Source: CALINB01 sp938045325 (lineage in GTDB: Bacteria > Pseudomonadota > Alphaproteobacteria > Rhodospirillales > CALINB01). Taken from it: a stretch of 64,000 nucleotides of DNA. The DNA lies in contig JAYNQW010000008.1 in the NCBI GenBank assembly GCA_038114465.1, forward strand, positions 62,001 to 126,000, in the 5' to 3' direction. Under the pieces are notes generated by a model. That model did no database searches. It was not told the DNA's origin and saw only the letters and a list, made by a program, of their open reading frames with translations. Shown piece after piece: positions 45,487 to 53,814 of the stretch. Numbering within the stretch: the first letter of the stretch is position 1; the number at the start of each line of letters is the position of its first letter. A program made the translations under genes and the position numbers.

Positions 45487-47256
45487 TTAATTCACTTGTT
45501 TGATGAATTGCTCGAGAGCCGTTTCCGCCGCTTCAAAAACAGAATCCCATTCGCCGTGCTTTTCTTGGCGGAACAATTTCATGCTGGGATACCAATAGGA
45601 CTCGGCTCCTTTGTGCATCCATCGCCAGTCAGGCGAAGCGGCAAGCAGTGTCCAAACGGGGACGCCAAGGGCACCGGCTGTATGTACTGTGGAATTATCG
45701 ATGGAAATCACGAGATCCGTCGCCGCGATTTGGGCGGCAAATAAATCCATATTCTTAAGTGGGTCGACCTCATCGTCGCAGAACACTTCGATATCGGTGG
45801 CCTTATGAAAGGCGTCGAGGTAGGGCTTCACGTTGCCGTATTGCAGATTGACGAAAGTACAGCCCGGCGTGGCGAGGATGGGACCCCAGCGGTCGAGGTC
45901 GGCACTTCGTTTTTCGCCGGCCATTTGGTTGCCACTGCGCCAGGAAACGCCGATCACGGCGGCATTATTTCCGCGTTTTTTGTATCTTTCGCGCAGCCGC
46001 GCCGTTTCCGTTTCATCGGCTTTGATGTAGCCGGTTGTATCGGGAAAAGCGGAGCGGTCCCGACGTAGATACCGGCAGAGTTCGCCGGACGGGATTTGGT
46101 AGTCGGCGTTAGCATTTAGTAGTGCCGGGTCGGCCGGATTTTTGCGTGCGTATGTCTCGATATTCGGGAACGACCGCTGAAAGATCGGCACCAGTCGCGG
46201 GTCGCACTCGACGAAGACATCACCAGATTTTTCCAACAAATCGGAAAAGGTACTGGCAAACATCAACTCATCGCCGATGCCTTGCTCACCCCAAACCAGG
46301 ATCGATTTGCCGTGCAATGATTCACCCTGCCAATGGGGTTGCTGAAATGGCCGGATCGGATGGTCGAACCCTTTCCAGTCCCACCGGGTCGAATATTCGC
46401 GCCAGCCGTCCTCGAAACGGCCGTCTTTCAAAAGTGTCATGCAATAATTGCTGCGCACTTCGATCAAATCGGGACGCATGGATAACGCGTGTTCGAACTT
46501 CTCGATGGCCTCATCAAGCTTGCCTTGCTGGGACAGCGTATTGGCATAATTTCCGTGTCCTTCGGCGTAGTCCGGCGCAATCGAAATAGCACGTTGATGA
46601 ATTTCCGCCGCTTCATCCAGCCGGTTTAATTCTTTTAGAATACTGCCAAGGTTAGAAAGCACAGCGCCATTATTTTCATTTAATGATAACGCTTGGCGGA
46701 AGGCTGTTTCGGCTTCTTCGTATTGGCCAAGCTCTTTGAGTGCCGTGCCGAGATTGCTATGGGCATCGGTATGGCTAGGCAGCACGTCAATGACACGGCG
46801 AAGATGTTTTGCTGCTTCTTCGTCGCGTTCAAGCGCATGAAAAATGTTTCCAAGACTGAAGTGTGCATCGGTGTTGTCCGGTTCGCCGGCTAAGACTTTT
46901 TGGTAAGGCGTGATGGCCTCTTCGAAACGCTCAGCCGCTTCCAAGGCCTGCCCAAGATTGAATTGAGCATCGAGATTTTTCGGCTGAATAGAGACGGATT
47001 GTTGCAGGTATTCGATCCCGCCCGGCATGTCGCCGCTTTGACAGGATGCGATGCCGGCAAGGGCGAGCGTGTCTGCGTGCTTCGGGTTGTTGGCGAGTAT
47101 TTGCTTGTAATTATCCAGCGCGCCTTGTGTATTGCCTTGCTGAAGCATCCCCAAAGCTTGTTGAAACAACTCTTGGGATAGGCCGTCTTTCAACGGCCGG
47201 CCTTTCGAGCGGCTGGCATCCAGCTTTTTTTGCTTCCTTCTTTCCCGTCGGTTCAT
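45487..47256 (-). CDS. TPR protein with GT9-like C-terminal domain, paralogue
   Basis: About 589 residues from ATG 47256 (MNRRERRKQKKLD, a basic N-terminus); the open frame runs to 47340. Around seven TPRs cover about 20-260, followed by a GT9-like domain with GEQGIGDELMFASTFSDLL near 326 and TDLVISIDNSTVHTAGALGV. It is clearly a paralogue of the gene at 43789: the two share the block order and the SLHGKS/SLDGKS-type entry to the domain. It follows the upstream gene by 16 bases. Confidence 0.75.
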   Translation of the reverse strand: MNRRERRKQKKLDASRSKGRPLKDGLSQELFQQALGMLQQGNTQGALDNYKQILANNPKHADTLALAGIASCQSGDMPGGIEYLQQSVSIQPKNLDAQFNLGQALEAAERFEEAITPYQKVLAGEPDNTDAHFSLGNIFHALERDEEAAKHLRRVIDVLPSHTDAHSNLGTALKELGQYEEAETAFRQALSLNENNGAVLSNLGSILKELNRLDEAAEIHQRAISIAPDYAEGHGNYANTLSQQGKLDEAIEKFEHALSMRPDLIEVRSNYCMTLLKDGRFEDGWREYSTRWDWKGFDHPIRPFQQPHWQGESLHGKSILVWGEQGIGDELMFASTFSDLLEKSGDVFVECDPRLVPIFQRSFPNIETYARKNPADPALLNANADYQIPSGELCRYLRRDRSAFPDTTGYIKADETETARLRERYKKRGNNAAVIGVSWRSGNQMAGEKRSADLDRWGPILATPGCTFVNLQYGNVKPYLDAFHKATDIEVFCDDEVDPLKNMDLFAAQIAATDLVISIDNSTVHTAGALGVPVWTLLAASPDWRWMHKGAESYWYPSMKLFRQEKHGEWDSVFEAAETALEQFIKQVN

Positions 47257-47272
47257 CGTGGCGCGGCTATTT

Positions 47273-48523
47273 CTATGATAATGGAATGGCATCAAACGCA
47301 ATGCTGAAGCGTTGCGCTGCCGTTTCCTTCGAGACCTCAACTACCGGAATCGTTCGGTGATAAAAGTACGACGGAAATAATATCATTAGTCCCACTTCCG
47401 GCCGGATTGTGCGTAATAAGGGATGTGCGTTGAAGCCATATTGTTCCTGCGGTCGTCCAAATTCGATGTGCCCGGACGTTGTTGTCGTGTCGTTTAGCAT
47501 GCTTTCGGGTAAAGCAGGATAATAAACGCCACTAACCCAGCCGCCGGGATGAAAGTGCGGCTTTTGATGCCCGCTGGGGGGTAAAGCCGTAGCCCAAATA
47601 TCGAGGGAAAGTGATGACGGGATTGCTGCCAAGTAAGGGTGATCGGCCTGCCCGGTCAAATCGCTTCGATAGTTTCCGACATTTTTTTCAATCATGCGCC
47701 GAAGGGCGTCCATTGGTTTTGCAGTTTCCGATTGCAGGCTCGCGGTTTGACTTCCAAAACGGGTTGATTTGCTATCGGGCTCAAAAGCAAGACTAGGATG
47801 GGATAATATAAAATCGATCAAGTCCGTGTTGAGTGCATCGGGTGATTCGTATCCGGGGACTTGATCAGCGGTAAAGCAATGAACAAAACGGTCGAAGTCG
47901 AGTAAATTTCGGGCAGCGGTTTCATCGCCTTGCTCGTTCAGGACAAACGGCATGAAGGCGAGTGCGCGCATATTATTCGGGTAGGATTGGAAAAACCGTT
48001 CGCAAGTTTCAAGCGCGCCCGCCAGGTGATTGTTTTTCACTTGGCGCTGTATAAGAGCATAAAAAAGCTCAGCATCTTTCGGGGATGTCAGAAGGGCCTC
48101 GCGCATTGACTGTTCGGCCGCTTCGGTTTTGCCTTGCCGGTCGAGCAGGCTTGCGAGTTGGCGGTAAGCATCAAGAAAGTCAGGTTTGAGTTCAATCAGC
48201 CGCCGGCAAGAGTCCGTTGCCTCCTCAAGCCGTTCGACGGACTCATAAGCCATCGTTAAATTCAGGCGGGCATCAAAATGCTGCGGGCTGACAGCAACGG
48301 CTTGTTCCAAAAACCGGATGCCTTCATCAAGCTTTCCGTTTTGGCATTGGATGATGCCCGATAAAGCAAGGGCGTCGCCGTGATGAGGGTCGTGGGAAAG
48401 TATTTCGGCGAATTTTTCATACGCCGATGACAGGTCCCCTTGCCGTTGAAGCTTCATGGCATCAGCAAATAGAACATCGATGTTTTGTTTTTGCGGGTTT
48501 TGTCTGTATTTGGTATTGGCCAT
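47273..48523 (-). CDS. TPR protein with 2OG-Fe(II) oxygenase C-terminal domain
   Basis: A 416-residue protein: TPRs occupy about 15-210, then a C-terminal 2OG-Fe(II) oxygenase-like domain of the PF13759 kind. That domain shows HQKPHFHPGGWVSGVYY near 320, IEFGRPQEQYG, and the late FYHRTIPV segment, which holds candidate metal and 2OG ligands. Its stop overlaps the reading zone of the 45487 gene closely (gap 16). Its start is only 2 bases after the stop of the 48526 gene, a coupled pair of paralogues. The substrate is unknown. Confidence 0.75.
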   Translation of the reverse strand: MANTKYRQNPQKQNIDVLFADAMKLQRQGDLSSAYEKFAEILSHDPHHGDALALSGIIQCQNGKLDEGIRFLEQAVAVSPQHFDARLNLTMAYESVERLEEATDSCRRLIELKPDFLDAYRQLASLLDRQGKTEAAEQSMREALLTSPKDAELFYALIQRQVKNNHLAGALETCERFFQSYPNNMRALAFMPFVLNEQGDETAARNLLDFDRFVHCFTADQVPGYESPDALNTDLIDFILSHPSLAFEPDSKSTRFGSQTASLQSETAKPMDALRRMIEKNVGNYRSDLTGQADHPYLAAIPSSLSLDIWATALPPSGHQKPHFHPGGWVSGVYYPALPESMLNDTTTTSGHIEFGRPQEQYGFNAHPLLRTIRPEVGLMILFPSYFYHRTIPVVEVSKETAAQRFSIAFDAIPLS

Positions 48524-48525
48524 CT

Positions 48526-50028
48526 TTAACGCGCCATTACATCGAAGGCGATACTGATCCGTTTATCGGTGCTTGATTGAGCTGGGCTATCGTTGACGGG
48601 AATGGTGCGGTGAAACATATAAGACGGAAACATCACCATCAGGCCTTCTTCGGGTTGAACGGTATAAAGCAGCGGTTCAGCTTTATATTTATCCTCGTCC
48701 CGCGGCTGGCCGAATTCGATCCAACCGGCGTGGCCTTCCTTATTTTTCTCCATGATTTCAGGGAGATTGACGTAATAAACACCGCTGAGCCAAGCCGACG
48801 GATGAATATGCGGGTGTTGATGCCCGGCGCCTTCAAGAATGGTGACCCAAATCGTAATTGAGAGATCTTCGGGAATGGGCATCAAGGGGTGATCATTGAT
48901 GGCTTCGCATTTTACGCAATATTGTTCAACGCCCTCGGCGATTATTTCTTTTAGGGTTTTGATTGGCGTAGATTCATCACGTTCCAGTTGTTCTGCCTGA
49001 TAGCCTTGCCGGGTCGATTTCAGTAAAGGCTCGAATTTAAGATCGGGAAGCTGCTCGACATGTTCGCGTAAGGCGGCATGAAACTGATTGAGGCTATTAT
49101 AATTCGGCGCACGGTCGAATTTGACAGGTTTAATGAATTGCTCGTAATCGAGCAGGGCCTTTGCCCGGTCTTTGCCGCCAATTTCGTTGAGCAATAAGGC
49201 TTTCGCCGACAGCACCATGGTTTCATGCGGATTTTGGCTCAAGTGTTCATTGTAAATATTCAGCGCTTTTTCCATATCTCCCCGTTGATGCCAAATATTG
49301 GCCAAGCTCATGCGGGGGGCGAGGTCGTCGGCATTTAATTGCATGGCTTTTTCAAAGGCTTCGATTGCTTCGTCGGTTTTTCCGTGATCAAGCAGTATGC
49401 GGCCCAAGATCGTTAGGGCCGGGTCAAATGCCGGATCGAATTCGAGCGCTTTACGGGCCTCTGCTTCTGCATCCTCCAGTTGACCGAGGCTACGTAGCGT
49501 GCCGGCCAGGTTGCTGCGGGCGGGAAGGTGATCTGGTTTCAGACGCAGGGCCTGGCGTAATGCGCTCTCGGCCTCATCAAACCGGCCTAATTCCCGCAGG
49601 ATATTGCCGTAATTGTTATGCGCTTCAGCAATATTGGGATCGGTCGTAATGGCTTGAGAATACGCCTCTAACGCTTCTTCAAGGCGGGATTGGGCGTGAC
49701 GGCAGTTCCCGAGATTGATGAGAATATCGCTGCGGCCCGGTTCCAATGCCAGGGCCGTTTCAAGATAAAGCTCTGATTGCACATAATCGTGCACTTGAAA
49801 GTAAGCGACACCGGCCAAGTAAAAAGCATCGGCGTTCTCCGATTCTTGCTCGAGAATTTGATGATAAAGGGCTAGAGCTTCTTCAATGCGGCCGTCCTGG
49901 TGCAGTTCAAACCCGGTTTGTAGGTGTTCGAGTGACTCCTTATTACTCTCAGCATTCCCCTCTGCTAGGCTTGCTTGCCCGAATACGGGCACGGATTGGG
50001 GATTTGTTGAAATAGGTGGTTTGGTCAT
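48526..50028 (-). CDS. TPR protein with 2OG-Fe(II) oxygenase C-terminal domain, paralogue
   Basis: A 500-residue protein, the first gene of the minus-strand cluster. About seven TPRs cover 30-270 (for example DILINLGNCRHAQSRLEEAL). The C-terminal oxygenase-like domain shows HQHPHIHPSAWLSGVYY near 400, IEFGQPRDEDKYK, FPSYMFHRTIPV and the terminal DKRISIAFDV. It shares block order with the 47273 gene. No signal peptide is present. The TPR part likely docks a peptide substrate or partner; hydroxylation is inferred from the domain only. No ribosome site stands out. Confidence 0.75.
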   Translation of the reverse strand: MTKPPISTNPQSVPVFGQASLAEGNAESNKESLEHLQTGFELHQDGRIEEALALYHQILEQESENADAFYLAGVAYFQVHDYVQSELYLETALALEPGRSDILINLGNCRHAQSRLEEALEAYSQAITTDPNIAEAHNNYGNILRELGRFDEAESALRQALRLKPDHLPARSNLAGTLRSLGQLEDAEAEARKALEFDPAFDPALTILGRILLDHGKTDEAIEAFEKAMQLNADDLAPRMSLANIWHQRGDMEKALNIYNEHLSQNPHETMVLSAKALLLNEIGGKDRAKALLDYEQFIKPVKFDRAPNYNSLNQFHAALREHVEQLPDLKFEPLLKSTRQGYQAEQLERDESTPIKTLKEIIAEGVEQYCVKCEAINDHPLMPIPEDLSITIWVTILEGAGHQHPHIHPSAWLSGVYYVNLPEIMEKNKEGHAGWIEFGQPRDEDKYKAEPLLYTVQPEEGLMVMFPSYMFHRTIPVNDSPAQSSTDKRISIAFDVMAR

Positions 50029-50152
50029 TTTAAGTGGCTGAGCCTGGTCATCTTAATTGCACCATTTCCGGTAATTTGGCCAATTATCCTGAAAAACCCT
50101 AAGATTCGGAGAATTTAGCCATATTTCTGATTCTTTTTAGCACTGCCCTGAT

Positions 50153-50177
50153 TTTGGGGCCAGCATTGCCCCAAAAC
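50153..50177 (+). repeat. perfect 9-bp inverted repeat
   Basis: TTTTGGGGC (50153-50161) and GCCCCAAAA (50169-50177) are exact complements around a seven-base loop. It lies 125 bases upstream of the TPR-oxygenase start and about 65 bases before the porin promoter's -35. The flanking A/T ends would read as a weak terminator in both directions, but an operator shared by the two divergent units is as likely. Confidence 0.6.
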
Positions 50178-50241
50178 CGATTTTTCGGCCTGGTGTACGT
50201 TCAATCGATTGCCAGGGCAGCAATTCCACAGCCACCGGACG

Positions 50242-50269
50242 TTGATGTTATAAGTTATTGAAATATAAT
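50242..50269 (+). promoter_or_regulatory. sigma-70-type promoter for the porin
   Basis: TTGATG (50242-50247), 16-base spacer, then a perfect TATAAT (50264-50269). Transcription would start near 50276. The flanks are A/T-rich, as expected for a strong promoter. Confidence 0.45.
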
Positions 50270-50346
50270 ATAAATATTCGATGTGCCGCCGTTGGGCCAT
50301 TTGGGCTGGCAACAGCGTGTTGCAAAATCACCACACTGCGGCAAAT

Positions 50347-50370
50347 AAACTCGTCGATCAGGCGAGTTTT
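50347..50370 (+). other. leader hairpin, terminator-like
   Basis: AAACTCG (50347-50353) pairs with CGAGTTT (50363-50369) around nine bases, with a T-rich tail after it. It lies in the putative porin leader, so it could act as an attenuator or mRNA-stability element. Confidence 0.35.
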
Positions 50371-50525
50371 CTTGCATGAACGGCTGAAATGTCGAGACTA
50401 AGGCCAACTCGACGGAGGGGGGACTCTCTAATTCTTGGGGATCAATGAAACCTCCTGTTGGGCTTTATAACACCCCTGTCTCGATGCCGGGGCTCATTGT
50501 CTAGGATCAAAAAGGACGAATGATT

Positions 50526-51809
50526 ATGAAAAACTATAAGACTTTAATGCTCGGGTCGGTTGCGACTTCAGCCCTGTTGTTAGGGGCCGCCGCAGTTACG
50601 ACTCCTGCAGTTGCGAAAAATGTGGAAGTTGGCCACAAAAAGGGCAAATTCTACTTGAAAACGAAGGATGGCAAATTCTCGATCATCCCGAGTGCTCAAT
50701 TCCAAATGTTATACGAGTTCCGAGATAACGACGACGAAATAACTGGTGCCGGAAATAATTCCGAGACTGGATTTTCTGCTCGCCGTGTTCGTTTCGGTGT
50801 CGGTGGTCGTGCCGGTCATAAGAAATTGACCTACAAAATGAGCATGAACGTGACGACGAACTCGGAAGCCGACCAAGACGGAGACGGCGGCGGAATGGCC
50901 ATCTTCGATTCGTACTTGCAATGGAAGTTCTCCAAAGCGCTGGCGCTTCGTGCTGGTACGTGGAAACAACGCTTCACGGAATCTCACTCCAACAGCTCCG
51001 GTAAATTGCAGTTCGTTGACCGTGCACGCGGCACGGGTAACCGTGGCCGCTTGGAACGTGACACGGGTCTTGGTATCCGCGGTAAAGTTGCCAAGATGCT
51101 CAACTACGAGTTGAGCATCATCAACGGTAATACCCGGAAAGCTCCGTCGGCCAACGGAAACCAATCTTACCACGCTCACTTGCGTGTTGAGCCGTTTGGC
51201 AAATTCGGTGCCCCGTACGAAGGCGACATCAAGAACTCCAAAAAGCTCAAAGTTCAAGTTGCTGGTGCGGTTGCGTATAAGGACAACGTGACGTTCTCCA
51301 CGCGGACCAACCAAAACACCTTCATTTCTGTTGCTGGTGCTGCTGACATCTTCCATTGGACGGTCGGCGCCGGTATGAAATGGCGTGGCTTTGGCCTCTA
51401 TGGTGAGTTCGTGCAAGCGGACTTCCGTGATGCTGACTCAAAAGCTGGCAGCACCACCAAAATCGCTCGTGAAAGACTGCGGGCTTGGAACGTGGAAGCT
51501 TCTTACTTCCTGATTCCGAAGAAATGGGCGATTGCCGGTCGTTGGGAATATCATAACATCAACACCAAATCGAACCCCGGCGGTTCAGGCGGTGCTGGTG
51601 GTACGGCTGTGACGCAAGCTAATGGTGGCGCTAATCAAGACGAAACGCGTTTCGGCATCGCCACCTCGTATTACTTCCGTGGCCATGCTCACCGGATCAC
51701 CGCCGACTGGATCCAAATCCAGGATCCCGACGGTGCCACCGATTCAAACGGTGCAACCACGCAATCGGAAGACAACCGTTTCCGTATTCAATGGCAAACC
51801 CGGTTCTAA
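50526..51809 (+). CDS. outer-membrane porin, OprP/O-like
   Basis: About 427 residues from ATG 50526, which has AAGGA nine bases upstream (ATG 50520 is only three bases from it). A signal peptide ends near AVA around residue 31. The rest alternates aromatic and polar residues as in a 16- to 18-strand barrel, with SARRVRFGVGGRAGHKKL and LGIRGKVAKMLNYELS typical of the phosphate-selective porin O/P family, and it ends in a terminal Phe as most OMPs do. The charged residues favour an anion channel but the selectivity is not certain. Codon use and its own promoter and strong terminator suggest high expression. Confidence 0.85.
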   Translation: MKNYKTLMLGSVATSALLLGAAAVTTPAVAKNVEVGHKKGKFYLKTKDGKFSIIPSAQFQMLYEFRDNDDEITGAGNNSETGFSARRVRFGVGGRAGHKKLTYKMSMNVTTNSEADQDGDGGGMAIFDSYLQWKFSKALALRAGTWKQRFTESHSNSSGKLQFVDRARGTGNRGRLERDTGLGIRGKVAKMLNYELSIINGNTRKAPSANGNQSYHAHLRVEPFGKFGAPYEGDIKNSKKLKVQVAGAVAYKDNVTFSTRTNQNTFISVAGAADIFHWTVGAGMKWRGFGLYGEFVQADFRDADSKAGSTTKIARERLRAWNVEASYFLIPKKWAIAGRWEYHNINTKSNPGGSGGAGGTAVTQANGGANQDETRFGIATSYYFRGHAHRITADWIQIQDPDGATDSNGATTQSEDNRFRIQWQTRF

Positions 51810-51874
51810 GCTAGACGCTTAGCCGGTCGGTTGCGTCCCCACTGATTCTGGACGCAACCCCAATCGAGACACCT

Positions 51875-51902
51875 CCCCCCGCTTCGGCGGGGGGATTTTT
51901 TT
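51875..51902 (+). terminator. Rho-independent terminator of the porin gene
   Basis: CCCCCCGC (51875-51882), a TTCG tetraloop and GCGGGGGG (51887-51894) make an eight-pair GC stem. A and a run of seven T follow. It is 66 bases after the porin stop. Confidence 0.9.
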
Positions 51903-51981
51903 GCAAACGCCAGCACAAACATCCGGCGCCTTAAAGGGCGACGGTATCGAATATCATTGGAATGAGGAAAATGAGTTGAAA

Positions 51982-52058
51982 TGGTCGGGGAGACAAGATT
52001 TGAACTTGCGACCCCTGCCTCCCGAAGACAGTGCTCTACCAGGCTGAGCTACTCCCCG
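51982..52058 (-). tRNA. tRNA-Pro (anticodon CGG)
   Basis: The minus strand folds as a complete 77-base cloverleaf with an encoded CCA end (51985-51982 carries ACCA). The acceptor stem is CGGGGAG with CTCCCCG, including the C1-G72 pair typical of bacterial tRNA-Pro. The anticodon loop TTCGGGA has CGG at 34-36. The T loop is TTCAAAT. No integrase is near, so it does not look like an attachment site. Confidence 0.95.
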
Positions 52059-52234
52059 ACCGATGGATGGGGGTTATAGGCCCGCCTCGGGAAAAGGGCA
52101 AGAGGGTAAGCAGAAAGTGGCCGGTCTCTGCCGTGATACGAGTATATTCCATACGGCCTATATGCTAAGCAGTCAGCGGTTCGTATGCAGTCCGCTTCAA
52201 AGGGTTTTCGAATGCCGATTACTCAGCCGGCCCC

Positions 52235-53788
52235 ATGATGGCTGAAAGACGCCAAATTTCTGATCATGCCGCATCTGCCGGGCTATTGCTTGAGCAGGCG
52301 TTAAGCCTCCACCAAGAAGGCCGTTTTGATGAAGCGGTTCGGCTTTATCACCAAGTCATCGCCGCAGCCCCCAATTATCCGGACGCCTATCATTTGCTGG
52401 GGCTTTGTCGGCTGATGCGCGGCGATGGCGAGGCCTGTCTAGAGAACCTTTTGCGGGCTGTCGAACTGGCGCCGCATCAGGCGTCTTTCCACGTCAGCCT
52501 CGCCAACGCTTATCAGGAACTGGGTCGGTTGGATGATTCTATCGCGATCTACTGCGATGCCCTAGCCGCCGATCCCGCTCATTTGGGGGCGCACATTAAT
52601 CAAGGCTATGCGTTATATGACCTCGGCCGTTTCGAGGAAGCGGCGCAATGCTTTCGTGAGGCCTTGTCGCAAGCGCCGGACTCTCTTGAGGCCATGAACG
52701 GACTCGGTAATGTCCTGATGACGTTGCACCGGTTCGATGAAGCTGAAAAGTCTTTCACGAAAGCCATTGCGCTCGACCCATCACCTGTTGAACTGCACAA
52801 TAACCTTGGCACCGTTCTGCGACGGCAAGGAAGGTTGGATGAAGCGTTGTCCCGCTTCCGCACGGCTCTCCGCATCGAACCTAATGATGCCGGCGTTCAC
52901 GGCAATATCGGTTTGACCTTGATGGAGCAGGGCGCGCTTGATGAAGCCCGGCAAAGTTATGAAATGGCGGCCGGGCTTGGGATTGACGATGCGGAAACGT
53001 GGCTGAGCTATCACGCGCTGGTTTACCGTGACGATGACCTAAGTCCGGCCGCCGAGTTGATCGAGCGGGCTTTGGCCTGTGATCCGTCGCATGAGCAAAG
53101 CCATTTTCACTTAGGGGTCATCCGTGACATGCAAGGCAACGCCGCCGAAGCCGCACGCCATTTTGCCGCCCTCAAGTATGACACTCAAAACTACAATCCG
53201 CTGATCGATAGCTGGGAGTACGCAAAAAGCAAATCGGGCTCGCAAACCCGTCACTTTAAAACCACCCGCGAGACCCTTGATTTCTGCATGGATCAGGCAA
53301 CCGAAAATGGACTTGTCTTGGAGTTTGGGGTCCGCTTCGGCACCACGATCCGCATGATTGCCGCGCGCGCGGGGCAGGATGTGCATGGTTTCGACAGCTT
53401 CGAAGGCTTGCCGGAGGCGTGGTACGGCCTCGAGGGGCAATATTCAACCCATGGCCGTCTGCCGACCGTTCCCGATACCGTCATCCTGCATCAAGGCTGG
53501 TTCAAGGATTCGCTGCCGGGCTTTTTAGAAGAGCATCCCGAACCGGTTCGCTTCGCTCATATCGATTGCGATTTGTATTCATCGACGGCGGATATATTCA
53601 AACATCTCGGCCCGCGTTTCGTTGCGGGCAGTGTGATCGTTTTCGACGAATACCTGATCAACGAAGCCTGGCGGGAAGACGAGTTTATGGCTTTTCAAGA
53701 GGCGGCGGCACAATACGGCTGGGAATATGAGTATCTCGTCTTTGGATTGTTAACCAAGCAAGCCGGCGTGAAAATCACTTCGGTGTAA
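52235..53788 (+). CDS. TPR protein with TylF-like methyltransferase domain
   Basis: A 517-residue protein: about eight TPRs cover residues 15-320, then a class I SAM methyltransferase-like domain (about 335-517). The latter shows VLEFGVRFGTTIRMIAA, VHGFDSFEGLPEAW, and HIDCDLYSSTADIFKHL, which resemble the macrocin O-methyltransferase (TylF) group; VFDEYLINEAWREDE fits its metal-binding segment. The plan matches the TPR-transferase and TPR-oxygenase proteins in the nearby cluster, so it may act on the same pathway. It is separated from them by the porin and a tRNA. No ribosome site stands out. Confidence 0.8.
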   Translation: MMAERRQISDHAASAGLLLEQALSLHQEGRFDEAVRLYHQVIAAAPNYPDAYHLLGLCRLMRGDGEACLENLLRAVELAPHQASFHVSLANAYQELGRLDDSIAIYCDALAADPAHLGAHINQGYALYDLGRFEEAAQCFREALSQAPDSLEAMNGLGNVLMTLHRFDEAEKSFTKAIALDPSPVELHNNLGTVLRRQGRLDEALSRFRTALRIEPNDAGVHGNIGLTLMEQGALDEARQSYEMAAGLGIDDAETWLSYHALVYRDDDLSPAAELIERALACDPSHEQSHFHLGVIRDMQGNAAEAARHFAALKYDTQNYNPLIDSWEYAKSKSGSQTRHFKTTRETLDFCMDQATENGLVLEFGVRFGTTIRMIAARAGQDVHGFDSFEGLPEAWYGLEGQYSTHGRLPTVPDTVILHQGWFKDSLPGFLEEHPEPVRFAHIDCDLYSSTADIFKHLGPRFVAGSVIVFDEYLINEAWREDEFMAFQEAAAQYGWEYEYLVFGLLTKQAGVKITSV

Positions 53789-53814
53789 AAAATAAGCGGA
53801 CCGTTACGGCGCCG

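Larger units (their letters stand above)
50029..50525 (+). other. 497-base divergent regulatory region before the porin
   Basis: This gap separates the minus-strand cluster from the plus-strand porin and holds no gene. It contains a 9-bp inverted repeat (50153-50177), a sigma-70-like promoter (50242-50269), a hairpin with a T-run (50347-50370) and a CCCC/GGGG hairpin near 50474-50492. The porin leader would be about 250 bases if the promoter is right. The promoter of the minus-strand cluster must also lie here, but I cannot place it. Confidence 0.55.

Noticed and set aside
43789..47256. O-GlcNAc transferase (GT41) for the TPR-transferase genes
   Set aside because: The catalytic part shows heptosyltransferase-like blocks (GEQGIGDE, ISIDNSTVH) and none of the GT41 blocks I would expect.
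51982..52234. tRNA-linked integration site or genomic island end
   Set aside because: No integrase and no repeat of the tRNA 3' end within the window.
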